From JAIVJM01 sp963816985 (GTDB taxonomy: Bacteria; Acidobacteriota; Blastocatellia; Pyrinomonadales; Pyrinomonadaceae): DNA of 64,000 nucleotides. Below the pieces are notes generated by a model. That model worked only from the letters and a program-made list of their open reading frames with translations. It ran no database searches and was not told where the DNA came from. Where the stretch lies: positions 1,302,001-1,366,000 of the forward strand of contig CAWFMF010000004.1 in assembly GCA_963816985.1 (NCBI GenBank), written 5' to 3'. This document shows, piece by piece, positions 17,528 through 26,138 of the stretch (the first letter of the stretch is position 1; every line of letters begins with the position of its first letter). A program made the translations under genes and the position numbers.

Positions 17528-17843
17528 GCAACAATGACAGAGGGCTATCGGTTTGGTTGAAAAATTTTAAATGCTTTGGCTTGGCGGGAAGCTTCGCGGG
17601 TAGATTAACTTCGTCGTCAACTAAATCTTCCATATGTACGCCCGCCAAGCGGGAATATTGTAGAAGGATGAGCAACGACGGGTCGCGCTTGCCCGATTCA
17701 AATTCCGAGATTTTGCTCTGCGTAGCAAGCCCCTCAATGTCCAACCTCCGCAAAAGCTCATCCTGCGTTAATTCCAGGGATGCTCGAACGTAGCGAAGCT
17801 TCTCGGCGAGGCGTTTCGGCCTGACGCGTGGGTTCGTTCCCAT
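17517..17843 (-). CDS. XRE family helix-turn-helix regulator
   Basis: 108 residues, intact. The HTH is at about residues 11-65: RLAEKLRYVRASLELTQDEL, then TQSKISEFESGKRDPSLLIL; it ends with LVDDEVNLPAKLP. It converges on the restriction gene with an 11-base overlap of ends. The AGGAGG ribosome site and the ATG lie within a perfect 9-bp inverted repeat (17841-17862). It could be the controller of the restriction system, but this protein family is also common away from such systems. Confidence 0.85.
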   Translation of the reverse strand: MGTNPRVRPKRLAEKLRYVRASLELTQDELLRRLDIEGLATQSKISEFESGKRDPSLLILLQYSRLAGVHMEDLVDDEVNLPAKLPAKPKHLKFFNQTDSPLSLLPMN

Positions 17844-17862
17844 CAGGAGTCGCCTCCTGATG
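17841..17862 (-). promoter_or_regulatory. Perfect palindrome over the ribosome site and start codon of the XRE gene
   Basis: CATCAGGAG-TCGC-CTCCTGATG: 9-bp arms and a 4-base loop. In the mRNA it would hide both AGGAGG and ATG in a hairpin; as DNA it is a symmetrical site suited to a dimeric HTH protein. Either would give self-control. Confidence 0.6.
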
Positions 17863-17884
17863 AAATAAAGAGCACTCGGTGTTT

Positions 17885-17910
17885 ACTTTTATCCCAACTT
17901 GAGATAAAGT
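17885..17910. promoter_or_regulatory. Inverted repeat, possible operator
   Basis: ACTTTTATC and GATAAAGT flank about 9 bases, forming near-symmetrical 8-bp half sites (one bulge), 42 bases upstream of the XRE start codon. The position suits an operator overlapping its promoter. No factor is proven. Confidence 0.35.
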
Positions 17911-18163
17911 AATGGCTGCGCAGTTGATTCGCCGTGAGTATGAACCTCTCATCTCGAACGGCGATGCTCATCACTCGGTTTTGAGGCTGAGGCGTGAGCT
18001 ACGCATGACCGTCGCAGGGTTTTCAAAGACTCGAACCCGCGCAGGATAGCACAGGGAGCCTCACACCAATGGGCATTTTAGTTTGTGATTACGCATAGGG
18101 GTGCGGGGGTGCGCACCTCTGAGCACGCCCGCCTTTTGAGGGTAGGCGGGCTGTGCCGCGTGT

Positions 18164-18203
18164 GAGGCCGCGCGCGCGTCCCGCCTGACGCGCGCGCGGC
18201 CTC
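18164..18203 (-). terminator. Perfect 16-bp GC hairpin after the nuclease-helicase gene
   Basis: GAGGCCGCGCGCGCGT pairs exactly with ACGCGCGCGCGGCCTC around an 8-base loop, 20 bases beyond the helicase stop. No T run follows on either strand, so it may end transcription by a Rho-assisted route, stabilise the mRNA, or simply mark the island edge. Confidence 0.4.
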
Positions 18204-18222
18204 GGCGTGTCCGGGGAGGGTG

Positions 18223-21200
18223 TCAGCCGACGGCGCGGACGGTGACGCGTTGACCGGAGACTTCGCCCTCCCAGAGCGTGCGCGCCTTCGACTCGTGGCG
18301 GAGGTGTTTCCAGAGCGCGCCGCGTTCGTATTCGTCGAGGTCTGAAGGGATGAGGTCGAAGACGGCGCGCGAGGCGATGACGACGAGTTTGCGCTTCGGC
18401 CTTGAGACGGCGACCGTGAGGCGGCGCGGTTCGAGGAGGAAGCCGCTCTCGCCTTCGGCGAACTCGCGGTCGGAGACCGTGGCGGAGACGATGATGAGGT
18501 CGCGCTCGCCGCCTTGAAAGCGTTCCACCGTATCCACGCACTCGGCGAGCGCGGGGAGGCGCGAGGCGAGAAGCGCCTTCTGCGCGCGGTGCGGGACGAC
18601 GATGCCGACGCCTTCACGGGCGTCTAAGTTCAGAGCCTCGGACGCCGTGCGGACGAGCGCCTCGACGAGCGCGGCCTCGAACTCGTTCGACTGCTGCGAG
18701 CCCGCCTCGTCGTGCTCGATGACGACGAGCGCGTGTTCGGGCGCGAGCGCCGCGCGGAGCCACTCGGTTTCGACTTCGCCGACATCACCCAGACGCTTCC
18801 GGTTCGTCGAGTGGAAATCAATCCCGTCCTTTGCGTAGACGTGGCGGCGGAGAAAGTCCGCGACCTCGGAAGGGATGCGGAACGACTCGTCTAAGGCGAC
18901 GCGGGCGAAGCCCAACTCCTGCAAATACTCGAAGACCGAGAGGAAGACGCGCGCGCGTTTGAGGTCGCGGCGCGCTTCGGCGTCCCACGCGTGCGCGAGG
19001 ATGGGCGGCATTTGCCGGTGGTCGCCGACGGCGATGAACTGCCCGTCTTCGCGCAGGAACGCGGCGGCGGTCAAAGCCTCCGCGAGTCCCATCTGCGAGG
19101 CTTCGTCCACGACGACTAAATCGAAGTGCTCGCCCGTCCAGTCAACCTTGCGCCCCTTCGACGCGCCCTGCTTCACCAAGCGATAGAGCCCGCCCGGCGT
19201 CCCGCCGACGACGAGCAGGGGTTCCGAGAGAAGCATCTCCCACTGCTCCGAAGCCCTCAACTCTTCACCGCCGTCGGGCAGGACGCGCTCGACGCCCGTC
19301 GGAACCGTGTCGCCCGCGTCGTTGCAGACCTTCGCCAACTTCAGACGCGCGAGCGGCGCGAGAAGAGGCGGAAGCCCGACCGAACTAAAGTCAGAACGCT
19401 GTACGCTGAACGCTGAACGAATAGCAACCGTCTTGTCTTTCAGTTCATCGTTCTGCGTTCCGACTTCTGACTTCGGTTCGGTCGGGCTTCCGCATAACTC
19501 CCTGAGACGCTTGGCGACGGATTCGAGGGCGACGTTGACGGCGGCGTGTGTCTTGGCGAGGACGGCGACGCGGAAGGGACGTGCGGGCGTCGAGAGCGCC
19601 GCCGCGCGCGCGAGGATGGCGAGGCCGAGCGTGTGGCTCTTGCCCGTGCCGGGCGGCCCCTGCACGACGAGCACTCGTTTGTTCAGACGACTGCCGACAA
19701 TCTCACTCTGCGCCGCCGTCAAACCGTAAGGCCGTTGCGACTCGGCGGCGAAGCGCGCGAACTCCTGTGCGTCGCGCTGCCGCTTCGGGCGCACGGCGCG
19801 CGGTTGCTTTCCTTCTTCCGTGTCGCTCAGCCAGCGGTAGAGATGATTGGAGTCGGCGTGGCGGCAGGCTTCGAGGAACTTGTCGGAGTTGAGGTCGTCG
19901 GCCATCTCGTCAATCGTGTAGAGCGTCCCCGTGTCGGGCACGAAGAGCGTGTGCGGGTAGCGGAAGGGCGAGTTCTTAAAGCTCATCGGCATGAGGCGAA
20001 GGAGCACGCCTTCTTCAGTCAACTCCTCGACGACGGCGAGCCGCCCGCGCACGAGTCTGGACGCCGGAAGGGCTCGGCCTTCAGCATCAGCCAGAGGGTT
20101 CAAGACCACCCAGTCGCCCGCGCGCAGGCGCAGCAGGCCCAACTCGCCGACGCTCACGTCGCGCCCTTCCACGTCGGCGAAGCGAAAATGCGCGCGCTCG
20201 ATACGGTCTTCATTCTTCTCGTAGCGCGTCGCAGCGCAAGACGGCGGTGCGGCCCGTCTCGGCGCGCTCGCGGGGCGGCAGCGAGAGATGAAGGAGCCGC
20301 TCCTGAAACGACGCGTGGTGTTCGAGGAGGAGGAAGTCTTCGAGCGAGCGTTTGAGCGGGACTTCCTCCGGCTCGACCTCCACGCGGTCGAGGCGCGAGA
20401 GGTCTAAGGGCTCCTTGTGCACCTTCCGGTTCTTGTAGGCGAAAGCCTCTTCGACGTGCTGCATGGCGCGCGTGCGGTGCGCGGCGAGAGCCCGTATCTG
20501 CTCCGTCGTGACGCCGGTGAAGCCTCGCACCTGCGCGCGCGCTCGCTCCTTCGAGCCTTCCGACTCGCGCAGCAAGCCCCAAGCGGCGTAAGCGTATTCG
20601 AGCGGGACTTCCGCGCCGAACCTCGCCGCCGATTCAATTCGGACGAAAGGCGCGGGCACGTCTTCGGCTTCATCAGTCTCATCCGACGCTCCGTAAGTCT
20701 GTAGGGGCAGGGCTTGTCCCTGCCCGCTCGGCGACGACGGCACACGGGCAGGGACAAGCCCTGCCCCTACAGATGTGTCGGGCGCTCCGAACATTCCCGT
20801 CGTCGGGTCGCGTCTGAAGGTGCGGCGGTTGTCGAAGGCGCGGGCGCGGAAACGTCGGCGGAAGTCGGTCTCGCCGTCCGTCCATTGGAAGCCCAACTCG
20901 CGCGAGACTTCGTAGAGGTTCTGGCAGACGGGCGAGAGGTTGAGGCGCGCGCGCACCTCTTCGGCGAGCAGCGAGACCATCGGCTGCGTAAGCGCGGGGT
21001 GCGAGGTCAGAAGGTCGTAGAAGGCTGGGACGGCGCAGAGCGCGTCGAAGTGTCGCGCGAGCGCGTCGAGCAGGGCGCGCTCGCCGCGCGGCGCGAAGGT
21101 GTAGACGTGGAGCGGCGCGTGCGTCGAGCCCGCCGCGCGCGCGACCTCCGGCAGAAGGTTCTGCACGAAGCGGACGAGCAGCGCGCGCTCGCTCTCTTCG

Positions 21201-22402
21201 TCGGGCGGGGCGTCGGTCATCTCGATCACTTCGGACGCGCCGCCCGGCCCCACGACGCGCGCGGCGACGAGATAGAGCTTGTCCTTTAGATAGTCGCGCT
21301 GCGCGTCCACGAAGATGCGCACGAGGTCGGGATACTGCGCGGGGTCTGGGAGCGAGCCGTAGTCGGAGTTCGTGAAGTAGCGCTTCGCCTCGACCGTGCG
21401 GTCGTAGCGCCTGACAGCCGCGCGCGCACGCTGGACGAGCAGGGGCAGGCGACTCGCGAGCGGCCATCGCGCCGACGCGCGACCGAGCGCGGCTTCGCGC
21501 CCCGCCGCCGCGACCATTGCGCCGCCCGCCCTGTACTCCAGAAGCGCGGCCAGCTCGCGCGCCGAAGTAATCCCGGCGGCGTGGAGCGCGCGTTTCTCCG
21601 GGGCCGTGATGAGCGGGACAAGAGAGAGGTCAAAACGCTCTGCGGTGTCGGCGAAGCAGAGCGCGTTGTACGGGCAGCCGTCGCACGCCGCGCGCAGGTG
21701 ATAGACCGCGCGTCCTTCACCCGCCCCGGCGGCGCGCGCCACGTCGGAGTCGCGCGCCGAAACTAGACGTTCAATCTCGTCTTCGTAAAGCGCGAGGTCG
21801 AAAGTCTCCCACCCGCCGTCTTCGTTCAGGACGCTATCGCGCGCGGCGATTGCGCCGCCTATCTCTTGCGCCGAGAGGCCCGCACCCCCAAGCGTCTCGG
21901 CGAGCAGCCGCACGTAGAAGGCGACTTGCAGGCGGAAGCCCACGGTCTCGCGCGCGCTCGCCTTGAAGTCAATGACGGTGGCGCGGACTGTCTGGCCTTC
22001 ACGAATGACTTCGACGAGGTCGGCGCGGCCCTCGCAGTCCCACGCGCCGATGCGCCCGCGCATGGTCGGCTGGTAGTAGAAGGCCCGGCCCTCTGCTTGC
22101 GAGCGCAGCTCCGAGACGAAGGCTTCCGAAGTCTCGCCGCTCAAGTCGCGGACGGGCGCGCGGCGGCGCAGCTCTTCGACGCGCTCGCGCTCGAACGCCT
22201 GCCCCGCGCCCGAAAGCAGCGGCGACAGCGGCTCTATCTCAAGCCCGTAGCGGCTGAGTAGGCTTTGCGCCTCCGAAGGGAAGAGGGCGAAGCGCAGGTG
22301 ACGCTCGCAGCGACCGCGCGCGACGTACTGCGCCAGCCTCTGCGCCGTGAGCGCGCGCTCGGTGCGGAAAGGCTCTGACTGTTCGGGAGTTCGGTCGGAC
22401 AT
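18223..22402 (-). CDS. Fe-S RecB-family nuclease fused to Dna2/NAM7-type SF1 helicase, one frameshift
   Basis: Read as one gene of about 1,390 codons; the frame breaks near 20222, where one missing A would restore LREENEDRIERAHF. The N-terminal half has the nuclease motifs GRADLVEV, VIDFKAS and QVAFY, with an early Cys (GRCERHL) and later CDGCPYNALC, the Cas4/AddB-like 4Fe-4S pattern. The C-terminal half is a helicase: GPPGTGKSHT, DLVVVDEASQM, VGDHRQMPPI, DESFRIP, VERFQGGERDLIIVSAT and VAVSRPKRKLVVI. Two palindromic elements lie in frame within it (about 20700-20772 and 19369-19493), adding foreign segments to the linker and helicase. Likely role: DNA end processing or repair, possibly defence. 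Confidence 0.85.
19369..19493. repeat. Palindromic element, family C copy 1, inside the helicase coding region
   Basis: Outer arms GCGGAAGCCCGACCGAAC and GTTCGGTCGGGCTTCCGC enclose AGTCAGAACG...CGTTC-CGACTTCTGACTT. It is read in frame by the minus-strand helicase gene as about 42 residues (SPTEPKSEVGTQNDELKD, then AFSVQRSDFSSVGLP). Related copies are at 38653-38743 and 57461-57605. Confidence 0.85.
20700..20772. repeat. Palindromic element, family A copy 1, inside the nuclease-helicase coding region
   Basis: GTAGGGGCAGGGCTTGTCCC at 20701 and its complement ending at 20772. It is read in frame on the minus strand as SVGAGLVPARVPSSPSGQGQ and the following ALPLQ between nuclease and helicase halves. 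Each arm is itself a hairpin: GGGCAGGG, CTTGT, CCCTGCCC. Other copies: 30940-31012 and 48348-48442. Confidence 0.9.
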
Positions 22403-22423
22403 ACGAGGTTTAGGACTGAGTCA

Positions 22424-22453
22424 GAACCGCGAGCGGTAGCGAGCGGGTGCGAC
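22424..22453. repeat. Half copy of family G repeat
   Basis: GTCAGAACCGCGAGCGGTAG and the following GCGAGCGGGTGCGAC resemble one arm of the family G element found complete at 43251-43324. No opposite arm is seen. Confidence 0.45.
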
Positions 22454-22464
22454 TTTCGCGGCGC

Positions 22465-23172
22465 TCAAGACTTCTTCTTCTTCGGTGCGACGACGTTGAG
22501 GGTCGTGACTTCGGTCTGGCGCGCGGCGGCGGCGATGGCCTCACGCGCGGCGGCGTATTCCTCGTCGGTGGAAGAGATGAACTCTTCGAGCCGGTCTTTG
22601 ACGGGCGAGAAGGTGACTTTGCGCTCGAAGATGGACTCGAACCCCTCGCGCCCCAGAAGCTCTTCGACCGCCGAGAGCCGTTCGGGGTCGTAGGCGGTCT
22701 TCAGAGAGTAGCTGCAACGGACGCACGCGCCCTCTTCGCCCGCGCGCAAGACCACCGCGTTCGAGATGCGCGGGCGCGCGCCCGCCGCGAGCTTGAGCGT
22801 CTCTTTGATCTCTTCCAAACGCTCTTCGAGCCGCTTCTTCTCGGCGTGCAGCGAGACGAACTCCGCGACGAGCGCCGCAGTCTCCTCTTCGCCCGGCGGC
22901 GGCGCGTCGCCTTCGCCCTGAGAGCCCGCGCGCCCGAAGCATTCGACGCAGAACATCCCTTCATTCTCGGCGCGCTCAAGCGCCTCGTCGTGCGGCGTGA
23001 GCCCGCTGCAACCGGCGCAAGGCGAGTAAAACTCTCCGGCGCACTCGCGGCACAAAGTCGCCCCGCACCTGTCCAAGACCGACTCGCCCGCCGACACGTC
23101 GCCCATGCACTCGACGCACAACGCGCCGCGCGCTTCGACTTCTCCGCCACTCAAACCGTTCTCAATTTTCAT
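22465..23172 (-). CDS. Cys-rich, coiled-coil protein of unknown function
   Basis: 235 residues, not recognised. Four Cys clusters (CVECMGD, CGATLCREC, CAGC, CVECFG) in the first 85 residues look like zinc-ribbon or treble-clef sites. Another pair (CVRC) is near 150. Residues about 100-130 (LVAEFVSLHAEKKRLEERL) suggest a coiled coil, and the tail is Lys-rich. It overlaps the upstream pterin-dehydratase gene by 11 bases and ends 62 bases before the nuclease-helicase start, so the three are probably co-transcribed. A DNA-binding or scaffold partner of the nuclease is a guess from position. Confidence 0.7.
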   Translation of the reverse strand: MKIENGLSGGEVEARGALCVECMGDVSAGESVLDRCGATLCRECAGEFYSPCAGCSGLTPHDEALERAENEGMFCVECFGRAGSQGEGDAPPPGEEETAALVAEFVSLHAEKKRLEERLEEIKETLKLAAGARPRISNAVVLRAGEEGACVRCSYSLKTAYDPERLSAVEELLGREGFESIFERKVTFSPVKDRLEEFISSTDEEYAAAREAIAAAARQTEVTTLNVVAPKKKKS

Positions 23173-23497
23173 CTTCTATTTCGTCCAACTTCGCGGCGAG
23201 GATAAAGTCGCTTTCGCTGAGGCCGCCGATGGCGTGCGTGTAGATTTTGATGTGCGCGTAGCCCCAGCCGAAGGTGATGTCCGGGTGGTGGCCTTCCTCT
23301 TCGGCGACTCGGCCCGCGCGGTTGACGAACTCCAGAGCCTCCGCGAAATTCGGGAACTTGTAACGCTTCGAGAGGTGCCGGTCTTCGACTATCTCCCAGC
23401 CGCTCAGCTCCTCCATGAACCGCTCCGCTTCGACGCCCCGCAGGCGCGGCGTGCCGCCGTGGCAGGGCACGCAGCGGCGTTCAGAGAGTCTTTCCAT
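23162..23497 (-). CDS. Pterin-4a-carbinolamine dehydratase
   Basis: 111 residues. Family hallmarks: WEIVEDRHLSKRYKFPNF, EEEGHHPDITFGWGYAHIKI with the catalytic His pair, and THAIGGLSESDFILAAKLDE. It dehydrates 4a-hydroxytetrahydrobiopterin; in bacteria lacking aromatic amino-acid hydroxylases the family is also linked to molybdopterin metabolism. No hydroxylase is in this window. An extra N-terminal CVPCHGG segment is typical of many bacterial members. Confidence 0.92.
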   Translation of the reverse strand: MERLSERRCVPCHGGTPRLRGVEAERFMEELSGWEIVEDRHLSKRYKFPNFAEALEFVNRAGRVAEEEGHHPDITFGWGYAHIKIYTHAIGGLSESDFILAAKLDEIEDEN

Positions 23498-23682
23498 CTC
23501 GCTCCCTCTCGACCTCCCGCGAAATAATCGGTGTCAGTCTACACGACTGCTCCGAGTTGTTGCACGAGACGCGATGCGCCGCCGCGCCACTCGAATTGCA
23601 AAAACGGGCGCGCGTCGGTAAGCTTACGTCTTAAAGCTCAGCATTTTAATTCTTCCGAATCCCGAAGGGAGGCGCTCTAACC

Positions 23683-24933
23683 GTGGCCGCCATACATCCT
23701 TTTCGTGCCCTGCGTCCGCCCGCCGACAAGGTAAACGAAGTCGCCGCCGTGCCTTACGACGTGGTCAACACAGACGAGGCCCGCGCGCTCGCCGAAGGAA
23801 AGCCCCACAGCTTCCTGCGCGTCTCGCGCCCCGAAATCGAGCTGCCCGCAGGGACAGACCTCTACGCCGACGCGACTTACGCGAAGGCCGCCGAGAATTT
23901 CCAAAGGCTCATCCGCGACTGCCCCCTTGAGATAGAGGCCGAGCCGTGCCTCTACCTCTACCGCCTCCGCATGGGCGAGCACGAGCAGACGGGCGTGGCG
24001 GCTTGCGTCTCGGTGGACGAGTACGACCGTGGGGTAATCCGCAAGCACGAGAAGACGCGGCCCGACAAGGAGAACGACCGCACGCGCCACGTCCTCGAAC
24101 TGCGCGCGCAGACCGGCCCGGTCTTTCTCACCTACCGCCCCGACCGGCGCATAGACGCGCTCGTCGCGGGCGTCGCCACATCCGAAGAGCCGCTCTACGA
24201 CTTCACCGCCGAGGACGGCGTCCGGCACACCGTCTGGCGCGTCTGCTCGGCGGAACAGCTCGTCCGCTGCTTCGAGGAAGTCCCCCTGCTCTACATCGCC
24301 GACGGCCACCACCGCGCCGCGAGCGCCAGCCGCGCCCGCGCCACGCTCCGCGACAAGAACGAGAAACACACCGGCGACGAAGAGTACAACCGCTTCCTCG
24401 CCGTCATCTTCCCCGCCGACCAGATGCAGATACTTCCATACAACCGCGTCGTCAAAGACTTGAACGGGATGTCGGAAGAAGAGTTTCTCAAGCAGGTCGG
24501 AGAACGTTTTGACATCACCAACGACGCCAACCCGCGCGGCCCCGGCAAGAGCGGTCACTATCATATGTACCTCGGCGGCAAGTGGCACGGCCTGACATTG
24601 AAGGACGGAGGAAAGGACGAAGGGGAGAGCGGCGGCGACGAAGACCCCGTGGCCTCGCTCGACGTGAGCGTCTTGCAGGACAACCTGCTCGAACCCGTCC
24701 TCGGCATCAAGGACGTGCGCACCGACAAGCGCATAGATTTCGTCGGCGGCATCCGCGGCACGGAAGAACTCGTCCGGCACGTTGATGAGGGGCGGGCGGC
24801 GGTCGCCTTCGCGCTCTACCGGACTTCCATCGAAGACCTCCTCCGCGTCTCCGACGCCAACGGCATCATGCCGCCGAAGTCCACCTGGTTCGAGCCCAAG
24901 CTCCGCGACGGCATCCTGACTCACACGATTTAA
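23683..24933 (+). CDS. DUF1015 family protein
   Basis: 416 residues starting at a GTG with GGAGG about 10 bases upstream. DUF1015 marks: IHPFRALRPP and VAAVPYDVVNTDEAR at the N-terminus, HEKTRPDKENDRTRH, and LLYIADGHHRAASASRARA. It stands at the head of a plus-strand stretch with serA and serC, and the family is often found beside serine-synthesis genes. No phosphoserine phosphatase gene is seen here, so a role in that last step or in phosphoserine handling is a testable idea, not a finding. Function otherwise unknown. Confidence 0.85.
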   Translation: MAAIHPFRALRPPADKVNEVAAVPYDVVNTDEARALAEGKPHSFLRVSRPEIELPAGTDLYADATYAKAAENFQRLIRDCPLEIEAEPCLYLYRLRMGEHEQTGVAACVSVDEYDRGVIRKHEKTRPDKENDRTRHVLELRAQTGPVFLTYRPDRRIDALVAGVATSEEPLYDFTAEDGVRHTVWRVCSAEQLVRCFEEVPLLYIADGHHRAASASRARATLRDKNEKHTGDEEYNRFLAVIFPADQMQILPYNRVVKDLNGMSEEEFLKQVGERFDITNDANPRGPGKSGHYHMYLGGKWHGLTLKDGGKDEGESGGDEDPVASLDVSVLQDNLLEPVLGIKDVRTDKRIDFVGGIRGTEELVRHVDEGRAAVAFALYRTSIEDLLRVSDANGIMPPKSTWFEPKLRDGILTHTI

Positions 24934-24971
24934 GACGGCTACGACTGTCGCAGACGCGGCTGACAAGAGAG

Positions 24972-25499
24972 ATGAAAAAACTTTTTCCCTTGCCCCTGCT
25001 CCTCTCACTTCTCCTGCTCGCCGCTTTCCAGAGCGGCGCGGCGCAGGACGGCGGGACGGACAAACCGAAGACTTTCACGGTCGAGAACAACGAGCTGAAG
25101 CTAACCGACCCGGTGCTCTTCTTCGACGGCGGCGATCGTCTGAAGCCGGAGAGCGAGAAGGCTCTCGGCGTCGTTAAGGACTACCTCGACGCGAAGACTT
25201 ACATCACGCTCCTACGTGTCGAGGGCCACACCGACGCCGACGGCGACGCCAACCAGAAGCTCAGCGAGCGGCGCGCGCGCGTCGTCGCTCGCCGTCTGGT
25301 CGGGATGGGCGTGGACTGCAAGCGCCTTCTGCCCGTCGGCTTCGGCGGCACTAAGCCCGTCGCGCCGAACGACACGGCGGAGAACAAGTCGAAGAACCGT
25401 CGGCTCGCCTTCGTCAACGCGGCGCTGCGTGGGCGGCCCATCGGCGGGATGGCGGCGGACGGCGGCGGCAAGGCGGCGGGTGACCCCTGCGTGCCATGA
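24972..25499 (+). CDS. OmpA-like peptidoglycan-binding protein
   Basis: 175 residues with a clear signal peptide (MKKLFPLPLLLSLLLLAAF, cleaved near AAQ). One OmpA C-terminal domain: LFFDGGDRLKPESEKAL, VEGHTDADGDANQKLSERRA with the diaminopimelate-binding Asp, and ENKSKNRRLAFV. A Gly/Ala-rich tail ends in Cys-Val-Pro. There is no lipobox, so it is a soluble periplasmic cell-wall-binding protein. Confidence 0.88.
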   Translation: MKKLFPLPLLLSLLLLAAFQSGAAQDGGTDKPKTFTVENNELKLTDPVLFFDGGDRLKPESEKALGVVKDYLDAKTYITLLRVEGHTDADGDANQKLSERRARVVARRLVGMGVDCKRLLPVGFGGTKPVAPNDTAENKSKNRRLAFVNAALRGRPIGGMAADGGGKAAGDPCVP

Positions 25500-25555
25500 A
25501 GCGCGGCGGCAGGTTCGTTGTCGCCGCTCTCAAACAGTAAGGACGAAGGCTTTCT

Positions 25556-26104
25556 ATGGCTGAGGTCGAGACCGGGCGGCTGCGGCTGCGGCTGTACACG
25601 ACGGCGGACGCGGACGAGCTGTTCCGCATCACGAGCGACGAGGAGTTCCGGCGCTACTTCCCGCCGCACTTCTTCAAGCCGACGCGCGACAACACGCTGG
25701 TCGCCATCGGTCGCGTCCTCGAACACTGGAACCAGCTCGGCTTCGGCTACTGGGCGATGGAGCTGAAGGACGAGGCGCGGATAGTCGGCTACTGCGGCAT
25801 CCGCCACCTCACGGCGACGAAGGAGATTGAATTGCTCTACGGCGTCGAGCGCGCGCAGTGGGGCAAGGGGTTGACGACCGAGGCGGCGCGCGCCTCCTTG
25901 CGCTTCGGCTTCGAGGAGATGAAGTTCCCGCGCATCATGGCCGTCACCGACCCCTTGAACCTCGGCTCGCGCCGCGTGATGGAGAAGAGCGGCTTGAAGT
26001 ACGAACGCGACGACATTTACTTCGAGACGCCCGTCGTCTACTACGCCATGAACCGCGAGGACTACCGCCGCGACGAAGGCGCGACCTACGTTCTGAATCC
26101 TTAA
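25556..26104 (+). CDS. GNAT N-acetyltransferase, RimJ/RimL type
   Basis: 182 residues. Begins ETGRLRLRLYTTADADELF, typical of the ribosomal-protein acetyltransferase-like GNAT group. The acetyl-CoA loop region ERAQWGKGLTTEAARASLRF and the late VTDPLNLGSRRVMEKSGLKY motif are intact. The acceptor is unknown. It lies 34 bases before serA in the same orientation. Confidence 0.85.
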   Translation: MAEVETGRLRLRLYTTADADELFRITSDEEFRRYFPPHFFKPTRDNTLVAIGRVLEHWNQLGFGYWAMELKDEARIVGYCGIRHLTATKEIELLYGVERAQWGKGLTTEAARASLRFGFEEMKFPRIMAVTDPLNLGSRRVMEKSGLKYERDDIYFETPVVYYAMNREDYRRDEGATYVLNP

Positions 26105-26138
26105 GATTTTTTCGTTGAGAGAGAGGCGTCGAAAGATT

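Larger units (their letters stand above)
17863..18222. other. Right edge of the island; non-coding with hairpins
   Basis: About 360 bases. A possible 45-codon ORF at 17912-18049 (MAAQLIRREYEPLISNG) has only a weak ribosome site and no recognised relative. From about 18100 the composition returns to GC-rich and contains two hairpins: CCCGCC/GGCGGG near 18128-18150 and a perfect 16-bp stem at 18164-18203. Confidence 0.4.

Noticed and set aside
17912..18049. A 45-codon ORF near the island edge
   Set aside because: Weak ribosome site, no recognisable family and short length; kept only as a note in the intergenic entry.
17990..18060. tRNA T-arm-like sequence GGTTCGAGTC on the minus strand
   Set aside because: The flanking bases do not form the T stem and no acceptor or anticodon arm could be found, so it is not a tRNA or an obvious attachment site.
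20154..22402. Nuclease and helicase as two separate genes
   Set aside because: The downstream frame has no good start, and one missing A in an A run joins conserved sequence across the gap.
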